From NCBI RefSeq assembly GCF_050908235.1, contig NZ_CP194340.1: DNA of 64,000 bases. One strand, written 5' to 3'. Positions 51,570 to 60,005 of this stretch are shown here, piece by piece (the stretch's first letter is position 1; every line of letters begins with the position of its first letter). The translations under genes were made by a program, and so were the position numbers. The notes below the pieces were generated by a model, which was given only the letters and a program-made list of their open reading frames with translations, was not told where the DNA came from and did not search any database. Source of the DNA: Pseudoramibacter alactolyticus (GTDB taxonomy: Bacteria > Bacillota > Clostridia > Eubacteriales > Eubacteriaceae).

Positions 51570-52624
51570 GCTTCCCCGCTCCCTTCCAGCGTTTTCAGCA
51601 GCGCCTCCCGGGTCACTGCGTCAGGAATGAGGCGGCACACCGCCGCGATGCGCGACTGCGCCATCATTTCGTAAATATCCGCCTGATTCATGCCCCGGCT
51701 TTCGAGATAAAAGAGCAGCTCGTCGTCCAGACGGCCGATGGTCGCCCCGTGGTTGCCCTCCACATCTTCTTCCGCGCAGAGGATCAGCGGGATGGTTTTG
51801 TTCACCACGGCGTCGTCCATCAGCAGCACATTTTCCTTTTCGTTGCCGACGCTGCCGCCGCAGCCGCGCTTGAAGTCGATGGTCCCGCGGAAGAGCTTTT
51901 CGGCCGTATCCCGCAGCACCCCGGAAGCGTTGATTTCGCTGTCCGTGTTTTTCCCCAGATGGTTGGCCACATAATTCATATCCAGCAGGCCCTGATTTTC
52001 CACCAGATAACCAATGTCCGCCTTCAGACTGCTGCCTTCCCCGGCGAGATCCGCCCGACAGCCCGCATAGGTCGGGCCGCCGTTCATCATGATGTGGATC
52101 ACTTCCAGACGCCCGCCGGCGTCACAGCGGGCGCCCACGTCGTTGAACACGCGGATATGCTCACCGGCCCGGTGGATCTGCACCAGCCTGAGCCGCGCGT
52201 CCTCGCCGATCTGAATCTTGGTCTGCACCGCCAGCGTGCCCGCCGCCGCGTCGCCGGCGTAATCCATCACCGCCGTCATCGTGCTGCCGGCCGCCAGGGT
52301 AAACGCCGCGGCGCCGATCTGCTGCACGCCGCCCCGGGCCCGATAGCTCAGGCGCACCGGCGCATCCACCGCGCCCGCCGCCGAAAAGCACAGCACCCTG
52401 GCCGGCGCGACCAGCGCTTCCATATCCGGGCCCATGCCCGTCGATATGGCCGTCTTGCCCAACAGACTGTCCACCGTCGAAACGGCGGCCGGCACGTCCA
52501 TCGTCGGAGTGATCTCTTCCGACATCGGCGCCACCGCCACCCGGGCATCGTTCATCTTCAGCCAGTTCCAGGTTTCCCCCGGCAAATGGTTGACCGTGAG
52601 GGTTTTGGTTGTTGTGTTTGTCAT
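51566..52624 (-). CDS. sufD: Fe-S cluster assembly protein SufD
   Basis: 352-residue beta-helix protein, partner of SufB in the SufBC2D scaffold. It is recognised by the C-terminal family block GATIGRLDDELLFYLESRGMN and its place between sufB and sufS. The ATG at 52624 was taken because GGGTGA sits just upstream; an in-frame GTG at 52633 overlaps the sufB stop. Confidence 0.93.
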   Translation of the reverse strand: MTNTTTKTLTVNHLPGETWNWLKMNDARVAVAPMSEEITPTMDVPAAVSTVDSLLGKTAISTGMGPDMEALVAPARVLCFSAAGAVDAPVRLSYRARGGVQQIGAAAFTLAAGSTMTAVMDYAGDAAAGTLAVQTKIQIGEDARLRLVQIHRAGEHIRVFNDVGARCDAGGRLEVIHIMMNGGPTYAGCRADLAGEGSSLKADIGYLVENQGLLDMNYVANHLGKNTDSEINASGVLRDTAEKLFRGTIDFKRGCGGSVGNEKENVLLMDDAVVNKTIPLILCAEEDVEGNHGATIGRLDDELLFYLESRGMNQADIYEMMAQSRIAAVCRLIPDAVTREALLKTLEGSGEA

Positions 52625-52629
52625 CGTCG

Positions 52630-54039
52630 TCACCCAATGGCCCCTTTCATTTCCAAGCGGATCAGGTTGTTCATTTCCACGGCGTATTCCAGCGGGAGTT
52701 CCTTCGAAACGTTATCCGCAAAACCGGAGACGATCATCGCCCGGGCGTCTTCCTCCGAGATCCCACGGGACATCAGGTAAAACACCGCGTCGTCGCTGAT
52801 GCGCCCAATCTTGGCCTCGTGTCCGATATCCGCGTCCTGGGTGCGCACGTCCATCGCCGGAATGGTGTCCGAACGGGAGATGTCGTCGAGCATCAGCGAA
52901 GCGCAAGACACCGAGGACTTGGCTTCCTTGGCTTTGTTCGTCACCACCACCGAGGAGCGATAGGTCGAGATGCCGCCGTCCTTGGAAATGGACTTGGCAT
53001 TGACCGCCGAAGTGGTCCGCGGCGCGTTGTGCACCACCTTCATCCCGGTGTCGAGATTCTGATCGTGGCCGGCAAAGGTGATTCCCGTATATTCCATCCG
53101 AGCGTCCGCCCCGTCGAGAATGGTCATCGGGTAAAGATAGGACACGTGGGAACCGAAGGACCCGGACACCCATTCCATCACGCCGCCCGCTTCGATTTTA
53201 GCCCGCTTGGTGTTCAGGTTATACATATTCTTGGACCAGTTTTCGATGGTGGAATAGCGCAGCTTGGCGTTCTTCCCGACAAACAGTTCCACTGCGCCGG
53301 CGTGCAGGTTGGCCACGTTGTACTTCGGGGCCGAGCAGCCCTCGATAAAATGAAGGTCCGCCCCTTCGTCGACGATGATCAGCGTGTGTTCAAACTGGCC
53401 GGCCCCCGGCGCGTTCAGCCTGAAATAGGACTGCAGCGGAATTTCCACCGAAACGCCCTTGGGCACGTACACAAAGGACCCGCCGGACCACACCGCCCCG
53501 TGGAGCGCCGCGAATTTGTGATCTCCCGGGGGAATCAGTTTCATGAAGTGATCCTGAATCATTTGGGCGTAGGGCCCGCGCAGAGCGCTTTCGATATCGG
53601 TATAGACCACGCCCTGCTCGGCCACTTCCTTGCGGACGTTGTGGTACACCAGCTCCGAGTCGTACTGCGCGCCGACCCCGGCCAGCGACTGGCGCTCTGC
53701 CTGGGGAATGCCGAGACGCTCAAAGGTGTTCTTGATGTCTTCCGGCACATCGGACCACTTGGCGCTCATCTGGGTCTTCGGGCGCACATAGGTCACGATA
53801 TCGTCCATGTTCAGGCCGTCGATCGGCGGCCCCCAATTGTCTGCCATTTGTTTGCGGTTGTAGATGTCCAGGGATTTAAGGCGAAAGTCCCGCATCCATT
53901 CCGGGTCGTTCTTTTCCTTCGAGATCTCTTCGACGATTGCCGGCGTCAGGCCGTTGTCCACCTTGTAAAAATCCGTTTCTTCGTCCTTGATATCGTAAAT
54001 CGACCGGTTGACATCTTCTACGTAAGTTTTTTCTTTCAT
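52630..54039 (-). CDS. sufB: Fe-S cluster assembly scaffold SufB
   Basis: 469-residue scaffold on which the Fe-S cluster is built. Typical blocks are WSGGSFVYVPKGV, EGCSAPKYNVANLHAGAVE and the C-terminal SDDAVFYLMSRGIS. A longer open frame exists upstream but is antisense-like and out of family; the ATG at 54039 gives the normal length. Confidence 0.96.
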   Translation of the reverse strand: MKEKTYVEDVNRSIYDIKDEETDFYKVDNGLTPAIVEEISKEKNDPEWMRDFRLKSLDIYNRKQMADNWGPPIDGLNMDDIVTYVRPKTQMSAKWSDVPEDIKNTFERLGIPQAERQSLAGVGAQYDSELVYHNVRKEVAEQGVVYTDIESALRGPYAQMIQDHFMKLIPPGDHKFAALHGAVWSGGSFVYVPKGVSVEIPLQSYFRLNAPGAGQFEHTLIIVDEGADLHFIEGCSAPKYNVANLHAGAVELFVGKNAKLRYSTIENWSKNMYNLNTKRAKIEAGGVMEWVSGSFGSHVSYLYPMTILDGADARMEYTGITFAGHDQNLDTGMKVVHNAPRTTSAVNAKSISKDGGISTYRSSVVVTNKAKEAKSSVSCASLMLDDISRSDTIPAMDVRTQDADIGHEAKIGRISDDAVFYLMSRGISEEDARAMIVSGFADNVSKELPLEYAVEMNNLIRLEMKGAIG

Positions 54040-54067
54040 TGCAATGCCTGTCTTTCTGGGCGCGTGT

Positions 54068-54829
54068 TTACCGTGCCGCCTTAGCCTGTTCGACAAATTT
54101 TTCGTAGCCGTGGGCGTTGATGTCATCCACCAGCGAGCCGTCGCCGTTGGCCACGATGCGCCCGTCCACCAGCACATGGGTATAGTCCACATGAAGGGAC
54201 TCGAGGATCCCGGTGCTGTGGGTAATGATGAGCAGCGCGCCGTCTTCGTTCTTCTGGTATTCTTCAACCCCTTTAGAAACGGTGCGCACCGCATCGATGT
54301 CAAGGCCGGAGTCCGTTTCGTCCAAAATGGCAAGCTTGGGCTTGAGCATCAAAAGCTGCAGAATTTCCGCCTTTTTCTTTTCCCCGCCGGAGAAACCGAC
54401 ATTCAGATCCCGGTCGGCGTAGCTCGGGTCCATGTTGAGAATTTCAAATTCCTGCTTGAGCTGCTTTCTGAAATCCCAGAGCCGCACCCGTTCACCGGTC
54501 TGCTGCTCCACCGCGTTCCGGATGAAGTTCGACAGGGTGACCCCCGGCACTTCCAGCGGATTCTGGAAAGACAGGAAAAGGCCGGCTTTCGCACGGAAAT
54601 CGGCATTTTCTTCAAGAATGGTTTTGCCGTCAAAGACCACATCGCCGTCGGACACTTCATAGCGCGGATTCCCCATCAGTGCATACCCCAGCGTCGACTT
54701 GCCGGCGCCGTTCGGTCCCATCAGGACATGGGTTTCTCCTCTATGGATATCTAAATCTATCTGATGCAAGATTTCTTTTTCGCCAACGTCCACCGACAGC
54801 TGACGAATTTTGAGTAATTGATCTGACAT
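54068..54829 (-). CDS. sufC: Fe-S cluster assembly ATPase SufC
   Basis: 253-residue ABC-type ATPase of the SufBCD complex. Walker A is GPNGAGKST, the signature is FSGGEKKK, Walker B is LAILDETDSGLDID. First gene of the operon. GGAGG precedes the ATG. Confidence 0.96.
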   Translation of the reverse strand: MSDQLLKIRQLSVDVGEKEILHQIDLDIHRGETHVLMGPNGAGKSTLGYALMGNPRYEVSDGDVVFDGKTILEENADFRAKAGLFLSFQNPLEVPGVTLSNFIRNAVEQQTGERVRLWDFRKQLKQEFEILNMDPSYADRDLNVGFSGGEKKKAEILQLLMLKPKLAILDETDSGLDIDAVRTVSKGVEEYQKNEDGALLIITHSTGILESLHVDYTHVLVDGRIVANGDGSLVDDINAHGYEKFVEQAKAAR

Positions 54830-54891
54830 ATATAACCTCCATGATCATCCGAGTGATAAATTCCGAGTGTTTTTGTCGGAATACAGCCATA

Positions 54892-54920
54892 AGTATATAA
54901 CTTTCCCCCGGCTAAGTCAA
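54892..54920 (-). promoter_or_regulatory. Sigma-A promoter of the suf operon
   Basis: TTGACT, 17 bp, TATACT on the minus strand. Downstream the leader contains a repeated ACTCGGA (spaced 15 bp apart, near 54850-54872), a candidate regulator site. Confidence 0.72.
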
Positions 54921-55000
54921 CAATTAAAATGCGCGAAAAGCCACTTTTTTAAAGGTTTTTTGATATGTTTTGACTAACTCTCCGCCGATTTCCAGGCATT

Positions 55001-55025
55001 AAAAAAGCGGTCCGAAGACCGCTTT
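55001..55025 (-). terminator. Intrinsic terminator of metG
   Basis: On the minus strand AAAGCGGTC-TTCG-GACCGCTTT followed by a T-run; the loop is a UUCG tetraloop. Confidence 0.93.
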
Positions 55026-55065
55026 CATTCACACACGACCCATGGCCATGATGGTTTTGATGCGT

Positions 55066-57021
55066 TTACCCCACAATCGATCCGGCGGGCATATCGCCAT
55101 CGACGGTCAACACCCGAAGTTCGCCGTCTTTTTCAGCGGAAAGAATCATCCCGTTGGAGTCCATTCCCCGGAGTTTCACCGGTTTAAGATTCGTGCAGGC
55201 GATCACCTTTTTGCCGACCAAATCCTCCGGCGCATACCACTTGGCGATGCCGGAAATGATCTGGCGCTTTTCATCACCGAAGTCGAGTTGGAAAACCAAA
55301 AGCTTATCAGCGTCGGGATGTTTTTCGCAGCTCAGCACATCGGCTACTTTCATCTGAACCTTGCCAAAATCATCGATGGTGATCACACCGGGGGCCGTCG
55401 CTTTCTTGGATTGTTTCTTCGCTTTTTTAGCCTGCTTAGCCGCCGCCTGATCGGCCTTTTCTTTCTCCTTGGCCAGGGCTTTCACATCAATTCTCGGATA
55501 AAGAGGTTCGCAGCGTTCCACCTGGACACCCGATGGATAGCTTCCAAAATGCTGGATGCTGTCCCAAGTTGCCAAATCTTCCGGGATGCGCATCTGTTCC
55601 AAAATCTTGTCACTGGTTTCCGGCATCGGTGCCGCAATGAGCACCCCGACAATGCGCAGGGCTTCACTCAAGTTATAGAGCACTGCTGCCAAGCGAGATT
55701 TTTGGCTGTCGTCCTTACCCAAAACCCAGGGTTCGGTTTCATCAATATATTTATTGGCGCGGCCAATGAGCTCCCAAATACTTTCAAGAGCGCGGCTGAA
55801 GTCCAGCTTGTCCATCCATTTCGCGTAATTCTGGACCACGGCTTCTGCCACCCGGGCCAATGCATCATCATGATCGCCGCTCTGGCGTTCTTCAGGAATG
55901 GTCCCGTCAAAATATTTAACGGTCATGGCAACGGTTCTGGAAAGGAGATTGCCCAAATCGTTGGCCAAATCCGCATTGATATTCCCAACCAAAAGGTCTT
56001 CGCTGTAATTCCCGTCCGCGCCGTATTTCATTTCCTTGAGAACATGATAGCGCAGGGGGTCAACACCGTATTTTTTCACCAACTCGACGGGGTCCACCAC
56101 ATTGCCGATGGACTTGGACATCTTCCCACCTTTGAGGAGAATCCAGCCGTGACCATAAATGGTTTTCGGCAGGGGCAGATCCAGCGCCATCAGCATGATC
56201 GGCCAATAGATGGTATGGAAACGAATGATGTCCTTGCCCACCAGGTGCAAATCCGCCGGCCAGTAGCGATCCATCAGCTGGGGTTTGTCGTTGAGATAGC
56301 CCAGTGCCGTGATATAGTTCGACAGCGCGTCAATCCAGACATAGACCACATGGCCAGGATCAAATTCTACTGGAATCCCCCAGTCAAAGGACGTCCGCGA
56401 CACACAAAGATCCTGCAAGCCTGGTTTGATAAAATTATTGATCATTTCCTTCTGGCGGGCCTCCGGCTGGATGAAGCCGGGGTGGCTTTCAATATAATCC
56501 AGCAGCCGGTCGGCGTATTTGGACATCCTGAAAAAATAGGCTTCTTCGGAGGCGCGTTCCACCGGACGGCCGCAGTCCGGACACTTGCCGTCCACCACCT
56601 GGGTGTCGGTCCAGAAGGCTTCGTCCGGGGTGCAGTACCAGCCTTCATAGCGCCCTTTATAGATATCACCCTGATCATAGAGCCGCTTGAAGATTTTTTG
56701 AACGCTCTTCACGTGATCCGCGTCGGTGGTGCGGATGAACTGGCTGTAATCAATATTCATCAGCTTCCAGAGTTCCTTGATCTTGGCCACGGTACCGTCC
56801 ACATAGGCCTTGGGCGTCACGCCCTTTTCCTCGGCGATTTTCTGAATCTTCTGACCGTGTTCGTCCGATCCGGTGAGCATATAGGCGTCGTAGCCCTGCT
56901 GGCGCTTGAACCGTGTCAGCGTGTCCGCCGCCACGGTGGTGTAGGTATGGCCGATATGCAAATCCCCGCTGGGATAATAAATCGGCGTGGTCATATAAAA
57001 AGTTTTCTTCTCTTCTGGCAT
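55066..57021 (-). CDS. metG: Methionyl-tRNA synthetase
   Basis: 651-residue enzyme charging tRNA-Met. The class I motif HIGH is near residue 21, CPDC cysteines are in the zinc region, and KMSKS (GGKMSKSIG) is near residue 305. The C-terminal part after a Lys/Ala-rich linker is an EMAPII-like tRNA-binding domain (VITIDDFGKVQMKVADV onward). The ATG at 57021 follows AAGGAG. A long leader carries hairpins but no T-box consensus. Confidence 0.96.
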   Translation of the reverse strand: MPEEKKTFYMTTPIYYPSGDLHIGHTYTTVAADTLTRFKRQQGYDAYMLTGSDEHGQKIQKIAEEKGVTPKAYVDGTVAKIKELWKLMNIDYSQFIRTTDADHVKSVQKIFKRLYDQGDIYKGRYEGWYCTPDEAFWTDTQVVDGKCPDCGRPVERASEEAYFFRMSKYADRLLDYIESHPGFIQPEARQKEMINNFIKPGLQDLCVSRTSFDWGIPVEFDPGHVVYVWIDALSNYITALGYLNDKPQLMDRYWPADLHLVGKDIIRFHTIYWPIMLMALDLPLPKTIYGHGWILLKGGKMSKSIGNVVDPVELVKKYGVDPLRYHVLKEMKYGADGNYSEDLLVGNINADLANDLGNLLSRTVAMTVKYFDGTIPEERQSGDHDDALARVAEAVVQNYAKWMDKLDFSRALESIWELIGRANKYIDETEPWVLGKDDSQKSRLAAVLYNLSEALRIVGVLIAAPMPETSDKILEQMRIPEDLATWDSIQHFGSYPSGVQVERCEPLYPRIDVKALAKEKEKADQAAAKQAKKAKKQSKKATAPGVITIDDFGKVQMKVADVLSCEKHPDADKLLVFQLDFGDEKRQIISGIAKWYAPEDLVGKKVIACTNLKPVKLRGMDSNGMILSAEKDGELRVLTVDGDMPAGSIVG

Positions 57022-57183
57022 GGTGCACTCCTTTATTTTGGGCCGGCCGATGATCGATGGCCGGCACTTGTCCGCATCCGTTTGGCTCAATAAAAACGGG
57101 ACAATCTTTCGTTTTTTGATCGAAAACCGATCGAAAAAAGATTCTCCCCTTGCGATACGCGCAATCTTCTGATTAATTGTTTT

Positions 57184-57212
57184 ATTATACCGTAATGCCA
57201 AAACCCTGTCAA
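57184..57212 (-). promoter_or_regulatory. Perfect-consensus promoter of metG
   Basis: TTGACA, 17 bp, TATAAT on the minus strand. It leaves a leader of about 155 nt that includes the stem-loop GCCGGCC-N10-GGCCGGC just before the ribosome binding site. Confidence 0.85.
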
Positions 57213-57236
57213 AATCAAACGCCGGCCGCTTCGCCC

Positions 57237-57271
57237 GCAAAAAAACCGGCCGCCTTTCCCGGCGCCGGCCG
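57237..57271 (-). terminator. Intrinsic terminator of the rpsR-distal cluster (after rsmI)
   Basis: On the minus strand CCGGC-GCC and GGC-(G)-GCCGG arms around GGGAAA, followed by seven T. Confidence 0.8.
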
Positions 57272-57286
57272 ATTCTTTGATGCGTG

Positions 57287-58156
57287 CTATTCTTCTTTTT
57301 CCGGTGCGATTTTGATCTGCCCGTAGATTTCCCGTTTGCTCACCCCGCGGTCCCGGGCCACGGCCTTCATAGCCTGCTTTTCGCTCATGCCCTGACTTTG
57401 GTAATGCGCCATGTGCGCAGCAAGGGACCCGTCATTCAGCGCCGCCGTCTCATCGGTCGGACCGTCTCCCCCGCCGACGATGAGCACGAACTCCCCTTTG
57501 GGGGGATGCGCCGCAAAATGATCGCACATATCCGCCACCGTCCCCTGCAGGGTCTCTTCATATTGCTTGGTTATTTCCCGGGAAATGCTCATGACCCGGT
57601 CCGGGAAAAGCGCGGCCATCTTTGCCAGCGTCTTGCATAGCCGATGAGGAGATTCATAAAGCACAACCGGCATCGCCGACGCTGCAATGGCCTCGAGCCC
57701 CGCCCGCAGGTCACGGTTCTGCTTACCCAAAAAACCTATAAAGACAAAATGGCGGCAATCCATGCCGGAGAGGGCTACCGCCGACAGCGCCGCCGTCGGG
57801 CCGGGCACCACCCGCACCGGCACCCCCGCAGCGTGACAGGCCGCGATCAGAACCTGCCCGGGATCGGAAATTGCCGGCATCCCCGCATCCGAAACCTGGG
57901 CGATAGTCGCTCCGCCTTGCAGGCGATCCACCAGTTCCGCCGCCGCGGCCTTCTCATTGTATTTATGATAGCTCACCATCTTGGTATGAATCTCAAAATG
58001 ATTGAGCAGCTTGATGGTGTTGCGGGTGTCTTCGGCGGCGATCAAATCCACCGATTTTAAAATTCGGACCGCGCGAAAGCTCATGTCCTCCAGATTGCCG
58101 ATGGGCGTGCCGACGATATACAAAACGCCGCGGGTTCGCTCTTCTGTCATGCGCAT
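57287..58156 (-). CDS. rsmI: 16S rRNA (cytidine-1402-2'-O)-methyltransferase
   Basis: 289-residue SAM-dependent methyltransferase of the tetrapyrrole-methylase fold. YIVGTPIGNLEDMSFRA is at the N terminus, EDTRNT and SDAGMPAISDPG follow, with FIGFLGKQ in the middle. It modifies C1402 of 16S rRNA. It follows dnaB by 6 bp. Confidence 0.95.
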   Translation of the reverse strand: MRMTEERTRGVLYIVGTPIGNLEDMSFRAVRILKSVDLIAAEDTRNTIKLLNHFEIHTKMVSYHKYNEKAAAAELVDRLQGGATIAQVSDAGMPAISDPGQVLIAACHAAGVPVRVVPGPTAALSAVALSGMDCRHFVFIGFLGKQNRDLRAGLEAIAASAMPVVLYESPHRLCKTLAKMAALFPDRVMSISREITKQYEETLQGTVADMCDHFAAHPPKGEFVLIVGGGDGPTDETAALNDGSLAAHMAHYQSQGMSEKQAMKAVARDRGVSKREIYGQIKIAPEKEE

Positions 58157-58162
58157 ACCCTT

Positions 58163-59521
58163 TTAAAACGGCGCCGGGCCGGGATCCGAATAGGTACTCT
58201 CGTCGGCCCAATCCATGAAGCGCGTGAATTCCGAACGCCAGGTAAGATTGATGCGGCCGGTCGGGCCGTTGCGTTGCTTGGCGACATCGAGCTCTGCCAT
58301 GTTGGGATTGCTGTTTTCCTTATCGTAGTAATAGGCCCGGTAAAGAAAGAGCACGATATCGGCGTCCTGTTCGATGGAGCCGGACTCGCGCAGGTCGGCC
58401 AGCATCGGGTGATGATCCGGCCGCCCGTCGGGGGCGCGGCTGAGCTGCGACAGGCAGACGATCGGGCAGTCCAGCTCCCGGGCCAGGGCTTTGAGCCCGC
58501 GGGAGATCTCGGAGATTTCGTTTTGCCGGTTTTCAACGCCGCGTCGGCCAGTCATCAGCTGAAGATAGTCGATGAGCACCAGATCGAGACCGCTTTCCGC
58601 CTTGAGCCGCCGGGCCTTGGAGCGGATATCCGCCAGGGACTGGCCGCCGGTATCGTCGATTTTGATCTTCGTGCCGTAAAGCCTCCCGGCGGCGTCAGCC
58701 ATCACCCGCCATTCCTCGTTATCCATGGTGCCGGTGCGCACCTTGGACAAATCGATGAGCCCTTCGGAACAGAGCATGCGCTGCACCAGCTGCGTCCGGG
58801 ACATTTCAAGGCTGAAGATCGCCACCGAGGCCTTCTCTTTCACTGCGGCATGCTGGGCCAGATTGAGCGCAAAGGCCGTCTTTCCCATCGAAGGACGGGC
58901 GGCGACATAAATTAAATCGGATTTCTGCAGGCCGGAGGTTTTAAAGTCCAGCTCTTTAAAGCCGGTGGCCAGTCCCGTGGTCTCGCCCCGATGGGTACGC
59001 ACTTCTTCGATATGCTGAATTGTCTCCCCGACCACGTCGCCGATAGCCGCAAAATCCCCTTTGATCTGGCCTTCTCCGACCTGAAAGATTTTGCGCTCGG
59101 CCGCCTCCACCACATCGGCGACGCTTTCGTATTCGCCGTAGCAATCATCGAGAATGTCCGAGCTCGCCTGCACCAGACGCCGCAGCAGCGCCTGATCCTG
59201 AACGATCACGCAATAGTTCTCGAAGTTGCTGAGCATCGGTACCTGCTGCACCAGCGCGGCCAGATAGGCTGGACCCCCGATTTTCTCGATCAGATCCACA
59301 TCGGTCAGCCGCTGGGTCAGCGTCACCAAATCCAGGGGCTGGCCGGCCTCGCGCATGGCGAGAATGTTTTGATAAATCTGCTGATTGCGGGGATCATAAA
59401 AATCCTCGGCGCGCAGATGCTCTTCCGCCACCATGAGCTTTTCAGCGTTCATGATCAGGCCGCCCAGCACCGAAGCTTCGGCCTCGGCACTGTGCGGCAA
59501 TTGTCTCGGATTGGTCGGCAC
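58163..59521 (-). CDS. dnaB: Replicative DNA helicase
   Basis: 452-residue hexameric helicase. The N-terminal primase-interaction domain spans about residues 1-150, Walker A ARPSMGKTAFALN is near 211, and the DnaB motif VLIDYLQLMTG with an arginine-finger region follows. The start codon is GTG with GGGGGAG upstream. It belongs to the conserved rplI-dnaB pair. Confidence 0.96.
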   Translation of the reverse strand: MPTNPRQLPHSAEAEASVLGGLIMNAEKLMVAEEHLRAEDFYDPRNQQIYQNILAMREAGQPLDLVTLTQRLTDVDLIEKIGGPAYLAALVQQVPMLSNFENYCVIVQDQALLRRLVQASSDILDDCYGEYESVADVVEAAERKIFQVGEGQIKGDFAAIGDVVGETIQHIEEVRTHRGETTGLATGFKELDFKTSGLQKSDLIYVAARPSMGKTAFALNLAQHAAVKEKASVAIFSLEMSRTQLVQRMLCSEGLIDLSKVRTGTMDNEEWRVMADAAGRLYGTKIKIDDTGGQSLADIRSKARRLKAESGLDLVLIDYLQLMTGRRGVENRQNEISEISRGLKALARELDCPIVCLSQLSRAPDGRPDHHPMLADLRESGSIEQDADIVLFLYRAYYYDKENSNPNMAELDVAKQRNGPTGRINLTWRSEFTRFMDWADESTYSDPGPAPF

Positions 59522-59555
59522 GGTTCTCCCCCTTTCTCACAATATGGCGCTGCGT

Positions 59556-60005
59556 TTATTTTTTCCTGGTAACGATCACGGTCAGCTTGCCTTCCACGCC
59601 GGCTGTCGTTTTAATTTTAACGGCGAATTTGCCGACGTTGCGAATCGGCTCTGCCAATTCAATTTTGCGCTTATCCACGCTGATACCCAGATCCTTTTCC
59701 AGCGCTTCGGCAATATTTTTGTTGGTCACCGAGCCGAAGAGCGTGCCGTCGTCTGCGGCGCGTTCCTTGATGATGAGCTCCGACGCGTCGATCTGCTGCG
59801 CCAGTTCCACCGCCGCCTGATGGGCCTCGACCCGTTCTTTGGCCAGCCGGGCTTTATGCGCCTCGGCCTTTCGGATGTTTTCCTTGGTGCCCAGCACGCC
59901 AAGCTTCTGTTTGATCAGGTAATTGCGGCCGTATCCGCTTTTTACATTGACGATATCGCCGGCTTTGCCGACGTTCTCCACGTCGGCGGTTAATACAATT
60001 TTCAT
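59556..60005 (-). CDS. rplI: 50S ribosomal protein L9
   Basis: 149 residues with the L9 signature GKAGDIVNVKSGYGRNYLI (about 13-31), a connecting helix and the C-terminal domain. The start overlaps the gdpP stop by 4 bp. Confidence 0.97.
   Translation of the reverse strand: MKIVLTADVENVGKAGDIVNVKSGYGRNYLIKQKLGVLGTKENIRKAEAHKARLAKERVEAHQAAVELAQQIDASELIIKERAADDGTLFGSVTNKNIAEALEKDLGISVDKRKIELAEPIRNVGKFAVKIKTTAGVEGKLTVIVTRKK

Noticed and set aside
52630..54333. N-terminal extension of SufB to 54333 (and similar extensions of metG, sufU, the aldolase and cblT)
   Set aside because: The extra residues are out of family, overlap upstream genes or promoters, and the internal ATGs have the proper length; most also have good ribosome binding sites.
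57022..57183. T-box riboswitch in the metG leader
   Set aside because: Hairpins are present, but the GGGTGG-ACCGCG antiterminator consensus and a specifier loop could not be found.
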